DNA of 64,000 bases from assembly GCA_030686995.1 (NCBI GenBank), contig CM060691.1:66087607-66151606 (forward strand), read 5' to 3'. The translations under genes and the position numbers were made by a program. Below, one piece after another: positions 1-10,955 of this stretch (its first letter is position 1; each line of letters starts with the position of its first letter). The stretch is from Artemisia argyi. Its lineage: Eukaryota > Streptophyta > Magnoliopsida > Asterales > Asteraceae. The notes beneath the pieces are model-generated. The model had not been told where the DNA came from. It ran no database searches and was given only the letters and a program-made list of their open reading frames with translations.

Positions 1-182
1 AGTACCACTCCTAGTTCTAGTGCATCAAAATGTGAACATTCCAGTGAGATATCTGTAACATATGATAATCCAATATTTGTGTGTGCTAACCAAACGGACC
101 CCAACTGTTTGTGGGGCTCCAACTTTTTCAATTATCCACGATTGTCTGGTTTCAAATGCAGGTCGTAGAAATCTTCCTTTGG

Positions 183-3100
183 TATTTGGACTCAGGCTGC
201 TCAAAACATATGACTGGAGATCGCTCGCGGCTCAAGAATTTCGTGGAAAAGTTTATTGGTACGGTTTGATTTGGGAATGACCATTTTGGATCTATAATGG
301 GTTATGGTGATTACGTCTTTGGAGACAGTGTGATATTTAGAGTTTACTACGTGGAAGGAATTGGGCACAATCTATTTTATGTGGGTCAATTCTGTGATTC
401 AGATCTTGAAGTTGCTTTCAGAAAGCACACCTGTTTTGTTAGAGAATTAGATGGTGTTGATCTTCTCAAGGGGAGTCGGGGCACTAATCTTTATACCATC
501 TCTATCGAAGACATGCTGCGGTCCTCTCCAATTTACTTGCTCTCTAAAGCCTCCAAGAACAAATCATGGTTGTGGCATCGTCGTTTAAACCATTTGAACT
601 TCGGTACCATCAATGAACTTACACGTAAGGATCTTGTTCGAGGCTTGCCCAGACAAGTATGAAAAAGACCATTTGTGTTCCGCATGTCAAATGGGCAAGA
701 GCAAAAAGCACACTCATAAACACAAGACTGTCAATTCAATCATGGAAGTTCTTCATACTCTTCACATGGATCTATGTAGACCAATGAGGTTTCAAAGTAT
801 CAATGGAAAGAAATATGTGCTTGTTATTGTTGATGATTACTCTCGATTCACGTGGGTAAAGTTTCTGGGATCTAAAGACGAAACTCCAGAAACCATCATC
901 AAACTCATCAAGATGTTACAAGTTCGTCTCAACAAAATAGTCAGATTCATTCGTACTGATAATGGAACGGAGTTTGTGAACAAACAACTTACTCAATTTT
1001 ATGAAGGTGTCGGAATTAGTCATCAAAAGAGTATTCCACGTACTCCTCAACAAAATGGAGTCGTTGAAAGACGGAATCACAGTTTAGTTGAAGCTTCAAG
1101 GACTATGATCATCTTCTCCAAAGCTCCTTTGTTTCTTTGGGCTGAGGCAATCGCAACTGCATGCTACACACAGAACCGATCCTTGATACATCCTCACCAC
1201 TGCAAGACTCCATATGAACTGGTTCATGGCAGAAAACCAGACCTTTCATTTCTCTGAGTATTTGGTGCACTGTGCCATCCAACTAATGACAGTGAAGACC
1301 TTGGGAAGCTCAAGGCTAAGGCCGACATTGGTTTCTTCGTTGGCTATGCTCCTGAGCGAAAGGGGTACCGAATCTACAATAAACGTACCAGAGACATAAT
1401 GGAAACAATCCACGTTACTTTCGATGAGCTGACTGAGCAACCGGCTCCTAGACAATCAAGTTCTGGACCCGTACCTAACCTTTTGTCTCCTAGACCTATA
1501 AGCTCCAGGCTTGTACAGAATCTTACTCCTGCTGCTCCTTTTGTACCGCCTACAAGTGAAGAGTGGAAGAAACTGTTTGATCCTATGTTTGATGAATACT
1601 TTGAACCTCAACAGATGAATGCTCCTGAAGCTACAGTGGTTCAACCACTAGCTGGGGTAGTGAATGTCCCAGTTGATAATGACGAGCCATCCACTTCGTT
1701 GTCATGGGATCCTGAAGCCCCCACCATCAGTAAATCAGTTACCACTTCTAATGTCCAACCTTCATTTGTACAAAGAGTAGCAACTGTAGATAATTCGTCT
1801 GAAGTAAATCCTTTTGCTCCACCTGATAATGAGCCATTTGTTAACATATTTGCCCCTGAATCGTCAAATGATGCCACATCCTCTGACGAATCTAACACGG
1901 CTACCTCAGTTCCCCATCCTCAACCCCATGAATACCTTAGAAAATGGACCAATGATCATCCTATTGACAACATTATTGGAAACCCATCGCGTCCAGTATC
2001 TACCCACAAGCAACTTGCAACCGACGCATTGTGGTGTTTCTTCAATTCTGTCCTCTCTAAAGTTGTACCAAAAGACGTCAAGGATGCAATGTCTAAACAC
2101 TCATGGTTCACTGCAATGGTGGACGAGATTCATGAGTTTGACCGACTGGATCTGTGGGAATTAGTACCACCTCCCGATTGTGCTATGATCATTGCTCTCA
2201 AATGGATATTTAAGGTTAAGCTTGATGAGCATGGAGATGTATTGAAAAACAAGGCTAGGCTTGTGGCAAAAGGATATCGATAAGAAGAAGGAATAGACTT
2301 TGAAGAATCCTTCGCACCTGTTGCAAGAATTGAAGCCATAAGAATATTTCTCGCAAATGCTGCAAGTCAAAACATGGTGGTCTATCAAATGGATGTCAAG
2401 ACTGCATTCTTAAATGGTGATCTAAAAGAGGTCGTGTATGTAACTCAACCTGAAGGTTTTGTGGACCCAGAACGCCCTAATCATGTGTATCGGTTAAAGA
2501 AGGCTCTTTATGGGCTTAAGCAAGCACCTAGGGCGTGGTACAACACCTTGTCTAAATTTCTTCTGGCTAACAAATTCTCCAAAGGCGTTGTTGATCCTAC
2601 ACTCTTTACCAGAAAAATGGGCAAAAACCTTCTTCATGTACAAATCTATGTTGATGACATCATCTTTGCCTCCTCTGATCCCAAATAATGCGATCATTTC
2701 TCTCAAGAGATGAGTTCTGAATTCCAGATGTCTATGATGGGTCAAATGTCATTCTTCCTAGGATTGCAAATTTCTCAAAATCCCAATGGCATCTTCATCA
2801 ATCAGTCCAAATACGCCAATGAAATTTTGAAGAAATTTGGATTCGACTCCTATGATTCAGTTGATACTCCTATGATTGAAAGATCAAAACTAGATGAAGA
2901 TGATGTGGGAATTCAGGTCGAACAAACCATGTATCGAAGCATGATTGGCTCCTCAATGTATTTTACCGCTAGCAGACCAGACCTTCTATTTGCGGTCTGC
3001 ATGTGTGCTCGGTATCAATCCAAACCCACCAAGAAACATCTGGAAGCTGTCAAGAGAGTCTTTCGATACCTTAAAGGAACAATCCACATGGGCCTTTGGT

Positions 3101-3630
3101 ACCCTAAGGAAACTTCTATGGCTCTCATAGGATATTCTGATGCTGATCATGCGGGATGTCAAGACACTCGTCGCAGTACATCTGGAGGTGCACAGTTTTT
3201 GGGGAATAAACTAGTCAGTTGGTCGTCAAAGAAACAAATGAGTACATCTATCTCCTCCACAGAAGCTGAATACATTGCCATGTCATCGTGCTGTGCTCAG
3301 ATCTTATGGATGCGATCTCAACTTTCAGACTATGGCTTCATATGCAACAAGATTCCTATGTACTGTGACAACAAAAGTGCAATTGCACTCTGTTGCAACA
3401 ACGTCCAGCATTCAAGGACTAAGCTCATTGACATTCAACATCACTTCATCAGGGAGCAAGTTGAATAAGTAATTGTGGAAATTTACTTCTTGAGGACTGA
3501 GTTCCAGCTAGCTGATATCCTCACCAAGGCACTTTCTAGGGACCGATTTCACTTCATTCTCCCACGCCTTGGTATGAAGAGTCTCACGCCTGAGGATCTC
3601 ATTAGTCTTCAGGAAGATCAGGAGGAGTAA
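183..3630 (+). pseudogene. D1 Copia pol polyprotein (PR-INT-RT-RNase H), broken
   Basis: Encoded the enzymes that cut the polyprotein, copy the RNA and insert the DNA. Protease start DSGCSKHMTG at about 189. Integrase zinc-binding HHCC region at about 570-700, with catalytic Asp in LHMDLC (about 769), Asp in RTDNGTEF (about 957) and Glu in NGVVERRN (about 1060-1080). RT has KTAFLNG (about 2398) and YVDD (2647-2658). RNase H has SDADHAG (about 3135) and SSTEAEYIA (about 3255). Damage: frameshift near 655; stops at 1255-1257 (TGA where the family has Arg), 2281-2283 (TAA after GYR), 2686-2688 and after EQVE near 3467. The open segments are 297-662, 613-1257, 1399-2283, 2374-2688 and 2710-3468. 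The reading frame to the left of 183 is also shifted. It cannot make a full polyprotein. Confidence 0.9.
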
Positions 3631-3905
3631 AGGGGTTGCTTCACATATCCTTTGTATATAATATTAACACAAAAAGATAATAGAATAATATAAAATTACA
3701 AAAAACCCATAAAAAAATGAAATGTTTTAGCAAAAATACTCTTCTCATGACATGTCTCTTGTGTAATCAATATTATGTACATTTCTATAAATGTCATTCA
3801 ATAATGACACGGAATCATACATATGCTTGAGCAAGAGTTTTTCGGTTTCAAATAAAGTTCTTTTCAAAAACATGTCGTATCTCAAAATATTCTTAAAATT
3901 ATGGC

Positions 3906-4011
3906 TTACAGTCATTTTAGGCTGTAACCCGGACCTAAAATATGGCTTGTAGTCATTTCAGGCTACAACCCGGTCTTCAAAGTTATGACTTGCTATTACT
4001 TCAGATAGCAA
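3906..4011 (+). repeat. Three tandem hairpin units in D1 tail
   Basis: Three units about 40 nt apart, each a perfect short inverted repeat followed by AACCCG. Unit 1: TTACAG at 3906-3911 with CTGTAA at 3922-3927. Unit 2: TTGTAG at 3947-3952 with CTACAA at 3963-3968. Unit 3: TTGCTAT at 3990-3996 with ATAGCAA at 4005-4011. Stem bases differ between units but pairing is kept. The D3 copy (49298-49406, minus) keeps the same three stems. Function unknown; an RNA structure is the natural reading. Confidence 0.65.
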
Positions 4012-5196
4012 CCCGTTTTTCAAAAATAAGGAAAACACGTCGCCAAAAAGACAGTTGTTCCTAGCAAAGGGTGCCGTTCATCCGAGCGTTAATTACTTTA
4101 TATTCGTGCACCCTCGATCTAATGTACGTTTCAGTGCATTATTTCTTGATAAAGAAGAGAAATCTTCTTTTTATCGCCAAATATTTTCCCTTCTATGATT
4201 TTTCCGGAAAATATTTGTGAAAAACTTGGTGGTACCATGAGATTTTGTTTGGAAATCAATTTGAACTCAAACTTTGATAAAAGTTTTCACTCAATAAATG
4301 ACATAACTTATTTATGTTTTAAACATCCATCATTGATTGAGGGGGAGAGTGATTTCTTAAAATTTTATGTATCATCAAAACTCCCCACACTTTGTATAAA
4401 AAAAAAAGCAACAGAATGATTTGTGATGGTTATGTGTCAGAATGAGAACAATTTTCAAAGAGTTTTCGATAAAACTTCAAATCCTTTGTAAACTCATCAA
4501 ATCTGACACATAACAACATCCCTCGCAGATTGACGGGGAGCAAGAAAAGTTCCTTTTATCAGAAAATATTAAAATTGACCGCATTTCTTTCCCAAAAGCT
4601 TTCTAACTTATTTAAATCAATTGGGATCCAAAATCTCAAAAGATTTGAAATTTTTGATCGGGGGAGAGAATGTGATTTAAATATGGAATCTGATAATCAA
4701 ATGTGATCTTTTGGACTCAATAAATGTGCTCCCACATATGTGCTAAACTCTTTCGTATATCGAAGCACATATTGAGGGGGAGCAAAAGGCGTTTGTGGAA
4801 GTTATACCAAAGACCGACCATTTATCTTTGTGCATGGACTTATAAGGTTGGTTAAGGTTAGGTATGAGTTCCCATGATCCACCAGAACCGGGAGGATCTT
4901 CCCAGGAAAAATCCATAGATAGATTAGAAGTCCTTAGGAATGATTGGAAAAAAGGAGAAAAGTGAGAAAGGGAAGAGTGCGGACTGAGATAGAGCTAGGA
5001 CTGGAACAAACCCAACAAGGTTCTAGTGGTGAAGTCTCAGTAAGCACTGAAGGGGTTGAAGAATTAAAAAGAATTGAAATGAGAAAGGGTGAAAAGAAAT
5101 AGCCCTCCATATATTCAACCTTAGGGCAGAAACCGGGTTCAATTCATAATCTACTGGCAGTTACTAAGGTAACACCGGTATTGAAGACAAGACGTC

Positions 5197-5388
5197 ATGG
5201 ACCCAGTGACGCACTGCACCAAACTTCCCAACCACTCAAGTTCTCTTAAAAGAGCTTGTTTCATTCTCACGGGGAACCCTGTGCAATGTATCGACCGCTC
5301 ATTGCGAGCTATGTTGATACCTAAACAGGAGACGCCTCCCCAGTCTCCAGGAGCGGATCAAAACGCACTATTGAGTCTAGAGCCATGA
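5197..5388 (+). CDS. Small open frame in D1 tail, function unknown
   Basis: A 63-codon frame starting MDPVTHC inside the D1 noncoding tail. The same frame is open in the D2 copy on the minus strand (21236-21463, 75 codons). Between the two I count about seven base differences in the shared part, roughly four silent and three changing the residue. The whole region is similar at DNA level, so this does not show selection for protein. No domain, signal peptide or membrane segment is visible. It may simply be an open stretch. Confidence 0.2.
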   Translation: MDPVTHCTKLPNHSSSLKRACFILTGNPVQCIDRSLRAMLIPKQETPPQSPGADQNALLSLEP

Positions 5389-6545
5389 GATCATCCATAA
5401 ATCTCGATAGGACACATTCTAAATATGCTTATTGTTTCACACAATGTGGAAAATAAGATAAAATATTTAGAGTCCTACGCGTTATCCTTGTGGTATTGCC
5501 AGAACATCCGAGTGATATGAAAATATTCACAATGACGATGGAAATCCTTCTAGAGCGAACATCTTTCAAGCTCTTGGTAGGTGACATGTGAGATCCATCT
5601 TGGATCAATGATCAAGTGACAACTGGAAAGGAACAATGGTGCGATTCAACATTGAATCAAACTTGTTCCAGGATATGGATTGACGGATACTTCTGCTAAA
5701 ACCTTTCAATGTGCTCATAAACTAATTTTTCGAGCACATTGATTGTGTATAATCTTTCAAACAAAAGTATTTTTGATGGAAATGTGATTCAAAGTATAAA
5801 ACTCTCGTCGTGTCTAAAAATGTTTATCATATGACACGCGAGTGAGTTCTATAAATCAATTTCTCATCAATCCGTGAATATCTATTCACCGATTCACTAT
5901 ATCGTGCTGTCTGCTTTGAGACGTTCCAGTATGAGAACATGCTTAGTATGAAGATTCCAAAGTGGATTCTTTGGAAAATTCATTACTACAAGCTGGAAAT
6001 TCCTGTCAAGGAGAGTCTTCTTTAAAAGACTCTACCTGATCACAGGTCAGTTTTCACAAAACCGGAGGGTAGTCTGTCCTCGTAGAACAAATGATAAGGC
6101 CATGTTCGTTCTCTATCTTTATTGCTAACTGTTTTATTTCAGGGATACATATAAATATGGCGTTGATGGCTCCAGTTTCCAGTTGAATCGGGTCAATCCA
6201 TACCTCATGCTCACACATCCTCCACACTATCAATGAAGATGAGAGACTTGCTACAACAAATGTTGTGAGACTACCAACAACGTTTCCGCAACTCTGATGA
6301 AAAAGTCTCCTGATCCACAACTCTAATGCAAAGTCTCCAGATACAGAGATGAGCTTGGAGATTTACTTTGGCTGATGATCTCAAAGAAGCTCAAAGATCG
6401 CACATCACAAAGGAATTCAAATCACAAGTTCGCTTGCTTGAAGTACAAAGTGTGTAGAAAAGTGAAGAATCAGATCCTACGAGCTACAGAGACGAAAGAA
6501 TGCTTAAAGACCAAAGAGCTTAATTTCAAAGGTGACCTCGCTTAG

Positions 6546-6553
6546 GGGGAGAT
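6546..6553 (+). other. D1 polypurine tract
   Basis: AGGGGGAGA-type run immediately before the TGTTAGG start of the 3' LTR, in the position where plus-strand DNA synthesis is primed. The mirror sequence sits at about 20036-20048 beside the LTR of the D2 copy. Confidence 0.8.
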
Positions 6554-6888
6554 TGTTAGGAATACAAATATTCCTGTAAAAGTCTCGGTCACCTGATTAT
6601 TGTAATAGCATTAAGTTAGCTCGTAGTTAGTTTATATATTAGTTAGTTAATATTAGTTTAAGTAACACCGTGGAAGAAGAACGGGTCTTCACCCACTGTA
6701 TGCCTGATCCACAGCCCAGGTGTGGGCGTTTATGTTGTAAGTATAAATACCCCTCTCCACATGTGGAGAGTGTTGGACCTTCACATAATCTCAATCTATC
6801 ATTTCATTTCCTCTCAAGGTTCCTCTCTCCCTCTCCTCCCTATTTCACCAATGCCACACAAATCACAAGAGGAATCATGTTTCCAACA
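6554..6888 (+). repeat. D1 3' LTR
   Basis: About 335 bp, beginning TGTTAGGAATAC and ending TTTCCAACA, with the usual TG...CA ends. It contains a TATA box (TATAAAT, 6742-6748) and an 18-bp perfect palindrome right after it (6753-6770). The D2 LTR (about 19629-20035, minus) shares the start and centre but is divergent at its other end. Confidence 0.85.
6742..6770 (+). promoter_or_regulatory. D1 LTR TATA box and E-box palindrome
   Basis: TATAAAT at 6742-6748 followed at 6753 by the perfect palindrome CTCTCCACATGTGGAGAG, centred on CACATGTG, a bHLH-type E-box. In D2 (about 19811-19832) the palindrome is two bases longer on each side. The expected transcription start lies about 25-32 bases after the TATA box, so the palindrome covers the start region. 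Confidence 0.55.
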
Positions 6889-7525
6889 TAGTTAGTATTC
6901 TACAGACTAAATTCGTGTAGTAGGATTTACTACATGATAAGAGGCATTAGTATCACCCTTGTGTTAAACCCATATCATAATTACTTGACCATTTAAGTCA
7001 TATTACTTGGCTAGTTAAGTCAATTAATTTTTCCCACACCTTAGCGTTGTATTCATTTTTAGTACACGAAACTCCTAGTACACCCCTCCGAGCCTATCTT
7101 TTCGTTTCTAACTTTAAGCATCTTACTTAAAGGAAGAATTTGTTACACCCCAATTAAATGTACACCCCAAATCGCCTTAGCCTTCCTTGTATGCACTCAT
7201 CTTTAGTGCATTATTGTTATTTGTTTAAACCCTTAGTTAATTATCTAATTGATTACATGGTTACTAAGTCGAGTCATATCCTTGTACATATTGTTTTGGG
7301 ACGACTGGGACACATGGGTAAAGTACTAATGTTATGGAGTAATAGGGAAGAACATCATTTATTACCCCCATATGTGCGTTAATCTTAAAAGTACTCCAAG
7401 TGTTTTGATTATCTTAATTCGAGTCATTAGAGTAGTTTATTGTAAAGTATGTAAAAATTCAAGTGTAAGGGGAATGTTTATTCTCTATGATGTATTATTT
7501 TGGATGGTAGGGTAAGAGTGTATGC

Positions 7526-7563
<38 letters not shown>

Positions 7564-8134
7564 AAAAGAAAAGAGAAAAAAAACATACGGACTACCATCT
7601 TGTTTCATTCTATGTTTGTTTTATGTTTTTGTTATTTTTGATTCATTAGCTTAAGTCGAGTCTAGTCTTGGCTTAGCAACGCCATATTGTACATGTAATT
7701 AACCAAGATGATTAACTCGCCACCAGTAAAGATTGCCTATATCCAACAAAACCATGTATTCCATATCCCTACACCTAACGTTATAACCCTTTAAAAGACC
7801 TCTTTGATAGTTTATCCTAGGTGCTTACACCATGTGGTGGAGGTTTGATCCTTTCCCAAGCCTATGGTAATCTATTTTGCTATGACAAGTAGTGAGAGAT
7901 GTTTTCCATTTCCATATTGTGATATATACTTTATTACACCCGAGTGATGTGAGTATCTAAACACTATTTGTGAGGTGCTAATATATCACCTCCGTGCTTG
8001 CCTTTGGTCTTTAGTGGAATGATTATTTGTTGTAATTACTTTTATATTAGTGTTAAATGACCCCTAACTCGTATTTTGACTAGAATAAAAGCGCATTTGC
8101 TTGAGGACAAGGAAATCTCAAGTGTAAGGGTATA
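6889..8134 (+). other. A1 3' noncoding region
   Basis: About 1.25 kb without coding capacity, conserved in A2 (10344-11600, inverted) and A3/4 (about 43985-45242). It includes a pure A run (7527-7560) at the position where A2 has a TA repeat and A3/4 has mixed A-rich sequence. It ends in TGTAAGGGTATA before the LTR, a weak polypurine-like stretch. Confidence 0.7.
7527..7560 (+). repeat. Poly(A) simple repeat, 34 bases
   Basis: An uninterrupted A run followed by GGGAAAAG-type purine sequence. The same place in other A copies holds a different simple sequence. Confidence 0.9.
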
Positions 8135-8340
8135 TGATGAGGCAAAAAATGATCAGTTTTTAGGGGGTCATTTAAGCCGGAATTTGAATTTATTTGATCA
8201 AATACTGCCCTAAATTGTTCCTTTTGTGATTTTAGGTACTTTGGGAGTGAATTCTGGAAAAGGAAGCATTTTGGACGTTTTTGGAGCATAAAAGTGAAGA
8301 AAACGGCAAAGTCTTAATTTTCCTTGCTGGGAACAGTACC

Positions 8341-8577
8341 TGACGGCGTCAAGAGCAATTTGGTGACGGCGTCAAGAGCAATTTTGGTGACGGCCCAGTG
8401 AAAACGTGACGGAGTCAAATCAAGGCCGTCAAGAGCAAAAGTGGTGAAGGCCCAGAGCAGCATTACACATGACGGCGTCAGATCTGGATCAAGGCAATCT
8501 GATTATATTTTTGGCGGCGGGTTGACGGCGTCAGAACTTTCTTCTTGACGTCGTCACCTTAGGAAATCTATATATAG
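8341..8577 (+). promoter_or_regulatory. A1 LTR TGACGGCGTCA array and TATA box
   Basis: Inverted TGACG pairs at 8341-8351, 8364-8374, 8407-8417, 8470-8480, 8523-8533 and 8546-8556, plus unpaired half sites between them, ending just before CTATATATAG at 8568. TGACG is the half site known for plant TGA-type bZIP factors. The same motif is repeated in the LTRs of A2 and A3/4 with different spacing. Confidence 0.55.
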
Positions 8578-9215
8578 TCTTTGTAATTTTCATTCTAAAG
8601 AGAGGAGAATTTTAGGGTCGACTTGAATAAACCCTAGCTCGTTTTTAACAGTATTTTCAAGGGTTTTCACCCCTTGAAACCCTTCATGTTCAATTGAGAT
8701 AAGTATCCTTTCAATTCATTCAGTATGTCTATGTGTTGTTTGAATATATCTTACGCTTGTCTTAATTTTAACATGCAAGGCTAGATCTCTTGTGTGTTTG
8801 CTTAGATGTAATGAAACCTAGATGTTGATTATAGGTTGATTGCTTGTTTATAGTTGTAATGGATGAATGATTTAGATGTTAGGCTTAAGAAAACTGGCAG
8901 ACTTCCATTATGTAACATGCTTGAATGTTTTAAGAAAAATGAACCAATACGTACTAAGGTTTTTATAGTTGTATTTAATCCATGAGCGAATTCTAGTGAT
9001 CTCATGTTAGGAGCTTCTTGCAGGCTCGACATAGGAGTGAAGTAGGAGCTTATAGAGTTGGGGAAGTACGTACGCCACCCCACGATTGGAATTAAGGAAT
9101 ATTATCCGTCATCCACGCAACTGTAACAAACAATTAACCTATAAAAGATATCTAGGGAGTAGTGAAATCTAAGTAAACACAATTCTCCCATTTATTGTTC
9201 ACACCATTAGTTTAA

Positions 9216-9220
9216 TTAGC
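9216..9220 (+). repeat. Target-site duplication TTAGC (left of A2)
   Basis: TTAGC directly before the TGATGC end of A2; the same five bases follow its other end at 16954-16958. Five bases is the usual length for LTR elements and proves that A2 inserted as a unit. Confidence 0.9.
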
Positions 9221-10343
9221 TGATGCATGGGAATTGCACCAGGCTTTACCTCTCAAGGCAGTGTACCAGGCTAATATATGGGAGAATTGTGTTTACTTAG
9301 GTTTCACTACTCCCTAGATATCTTTTACAGGTTAATTACTTGTTACAGTTGCGTGGATGATGGATTGTATTCCTTAATACCATTCATGGGGTGGCGTACT
9401 TACTTCCCCAATCCTATAAGCTCCTACTTCACTCCTATGTCGAGCCGGCTAAGAAGCTCCTAACATGGGATCATTAGAATTCGCTCATGCATTAAATTCA
9501 ATCATAAAAACCTAGTACACACCGGTTCATGTTTCTTAAGACGTTTAAGCAAGTGACAAAATGGAGATCTGCCAGTTTTCTTAAGCCTAACATTGAAATC
9601 ATTCATCCATTACAACTATAAACAAGCAATCAACCTATAATCAACATCTAGGTTTCATTACATCTAAGCAAACACATGATAGATCTAGCCTAGCATGTTA
9701 AAATCAAGACAAGCATAAGATATATTCAAACAACACATAGTCATACTGAATGAATTGAAAGAGGACTTATCTTAATTGAACATGAAAGGTTTCAAGGGGT
9801 AAAAACAATTGAAAATACTGTTACAAACGACCTAGGGTTTATTTGGTTCGACCCTAGTATTCTCTACACAAGTTCTTCCTTATGAATGAAAAATAGAAAA
9901 GTATATATAGATTTTGTGAGGCGACGGCGTCAAGAGGAAATGTCTGACGCCATCATCTCACTGCCAATAAACTCCTCGGACTGCCTAGATCTAGGTTTGA
10001 CGCCGTCACGTGTAATCCATCTTCAGGCCGTCACCAATTTAACTCTTGATGCCCTTCTCTTGACGCCTTCAGGTTTTCACTGGGTCGTCATGGATTTTAC
10101 TCCTGACGCCATCACAATTTCCTTCTTGACGCCGTTAAGTACTATTCTCCGCATGGAAAAATAAGTCTTTTCCGTTTTCTTCACTTTTATGCTCCAAAAA
10201 CGTCCAAAATGCTTCCTTTTCCAGAATTCACTCCCAAAGTACCTAAAATCACAAAAGGAACGATTTAGGGCAATATTTGATCAAATAAATTCAATTCTGG
10301 GCTTAAATGACCCCCTAAAAACGGTTCATTTTTCGCCTCATCA
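9221..10343 (-). repeat. A2 3' LTR (with internal deletion)
   Basis: Runs from TGATGCATGGG to CGCCTCATCA in plus-strand reading. Compared with the 5' LTR it lacks the stretch after CTCTCAAGG (near 9260), where it jumps to the ATATATGGGAG sequence. It keeps the TGACG array (about 9920-10140). Confidence 0.9.
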
Positions 10344-10905
10344 TATACCCTTTCACTTGAGATTTGCTTGTCCTCAAGCAAATGCGCTTTTATTCTAATC
10401 AAAATACAAGTTAGGGGTCATTTAACACTAATATAAAGGTAATTACAACAAATGATCGTTCCGCTAAAGACCAAAGACAAGCACGGAGGTCATACACTAG
10501 CACCTCACAAATAGTGTTTAGATACTCACATCTCTAGGGTGTAATAAAGTAATATCACAATATGGAAATGGAAAACATCTCTCACTACCTGTCATAGCAA
10601 AATAGATTACCATAGGCTTGGGAAAGGATGAAACCTCCACCACATGGCGTAAGCACCTAGGAAAAACTATCAAAGAGGTCTTTTAAAGGGTTGTAACGTT
10701 AGGTGTAGGGATATGGAATACACGGTTTTGTTAGATATAGGCAGTCTTTACTGGTGGCGAGTTAATCATCTTGGTCAATTACATGTACAATATGGCGTTG
10801 CTAAGCCAAGACTAGACTCGACTTAAGTTAATAAATGAAAAATAACAAAAACATAAAATAAACATAAAATGAAACGGGATGGTAGTCCGTATGTTTTTCT
10901 CTTTT

Positions 10906-10907
<2 letters not shown>

Positions 10908-10951
<44 letters not shown>
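10908..10951. repeat. (TA)n microsatellite
   Basis: About 22 TA units followed by a T-rich run. It occupies the same place in the family as the poly(A) run at 7527 and the A-rich tract at 44602. Confidence 0.9.

Positions 10952-10955
<4 letters not shown>

Larger units (their letters stand above)
3631..6553 (+). other. D1 long 3' noncoding tail
   Basis: About 2.9 kb between the end of pol and the 3' LTR with no recognisable domain. It holds a triple hairpin repeat (3906-4011), at least four polypurine-like GGGGAG tracts (near 4341, 4535, 4660, 4775) and a small open frame at 5197-5388. Two separate stretches recur in the minus-strand copies: about 3760-4925 matches 48395-49620, and about 4925-6553 matches 20036-21737. 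The tail is therefore a stable part of the family and not random flanking DNA. Confidence 0.75.
1..6888 (+). mobile_element. D1: Copia LTR retrotransposon, 5' end outside window
   Basis: A Ty1/Copia element read from late gag/protease through integrase, reverse transcriptase and RNase H, then a 2.9-kb noncoding tail, a polypurine tract and a 3' LTR. The order PR-INT-RT-RH is the Copia order. The 5' LTR and most of gag lie left of the window, so no target duplication can be checked; the five bases after the LTR are TAGTT. It is inserted in the 3' region of element A1, whose sequence resumes right after 6888. Parts of its tail recur on the minus strand at about 19630-21737 and 48395-49815, which fixes the family boundaries. 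Lineage within Copia is not assigned. Confidence 0.9.
8135..9220 (+). repeat. A1 3' LTR, left part
   Basis: Starts TGATGAGGCAAAAAATG. Contains six TGACGnnGTCA palindromes (8341-8556), a TATA box (CTATATATAG, 8568-8577) and downstream leader sequence. It stops at 9220 where A2 is inserted and resumes at 16954-17227. Joined length is about 1.36 kb. Confidence 0.85.

Noticed and set aside
62..280. Open frame 62-280 as a separate small gene
   Set aside because: It overlaps the decayed end of D1 gag and protease in a different frame.
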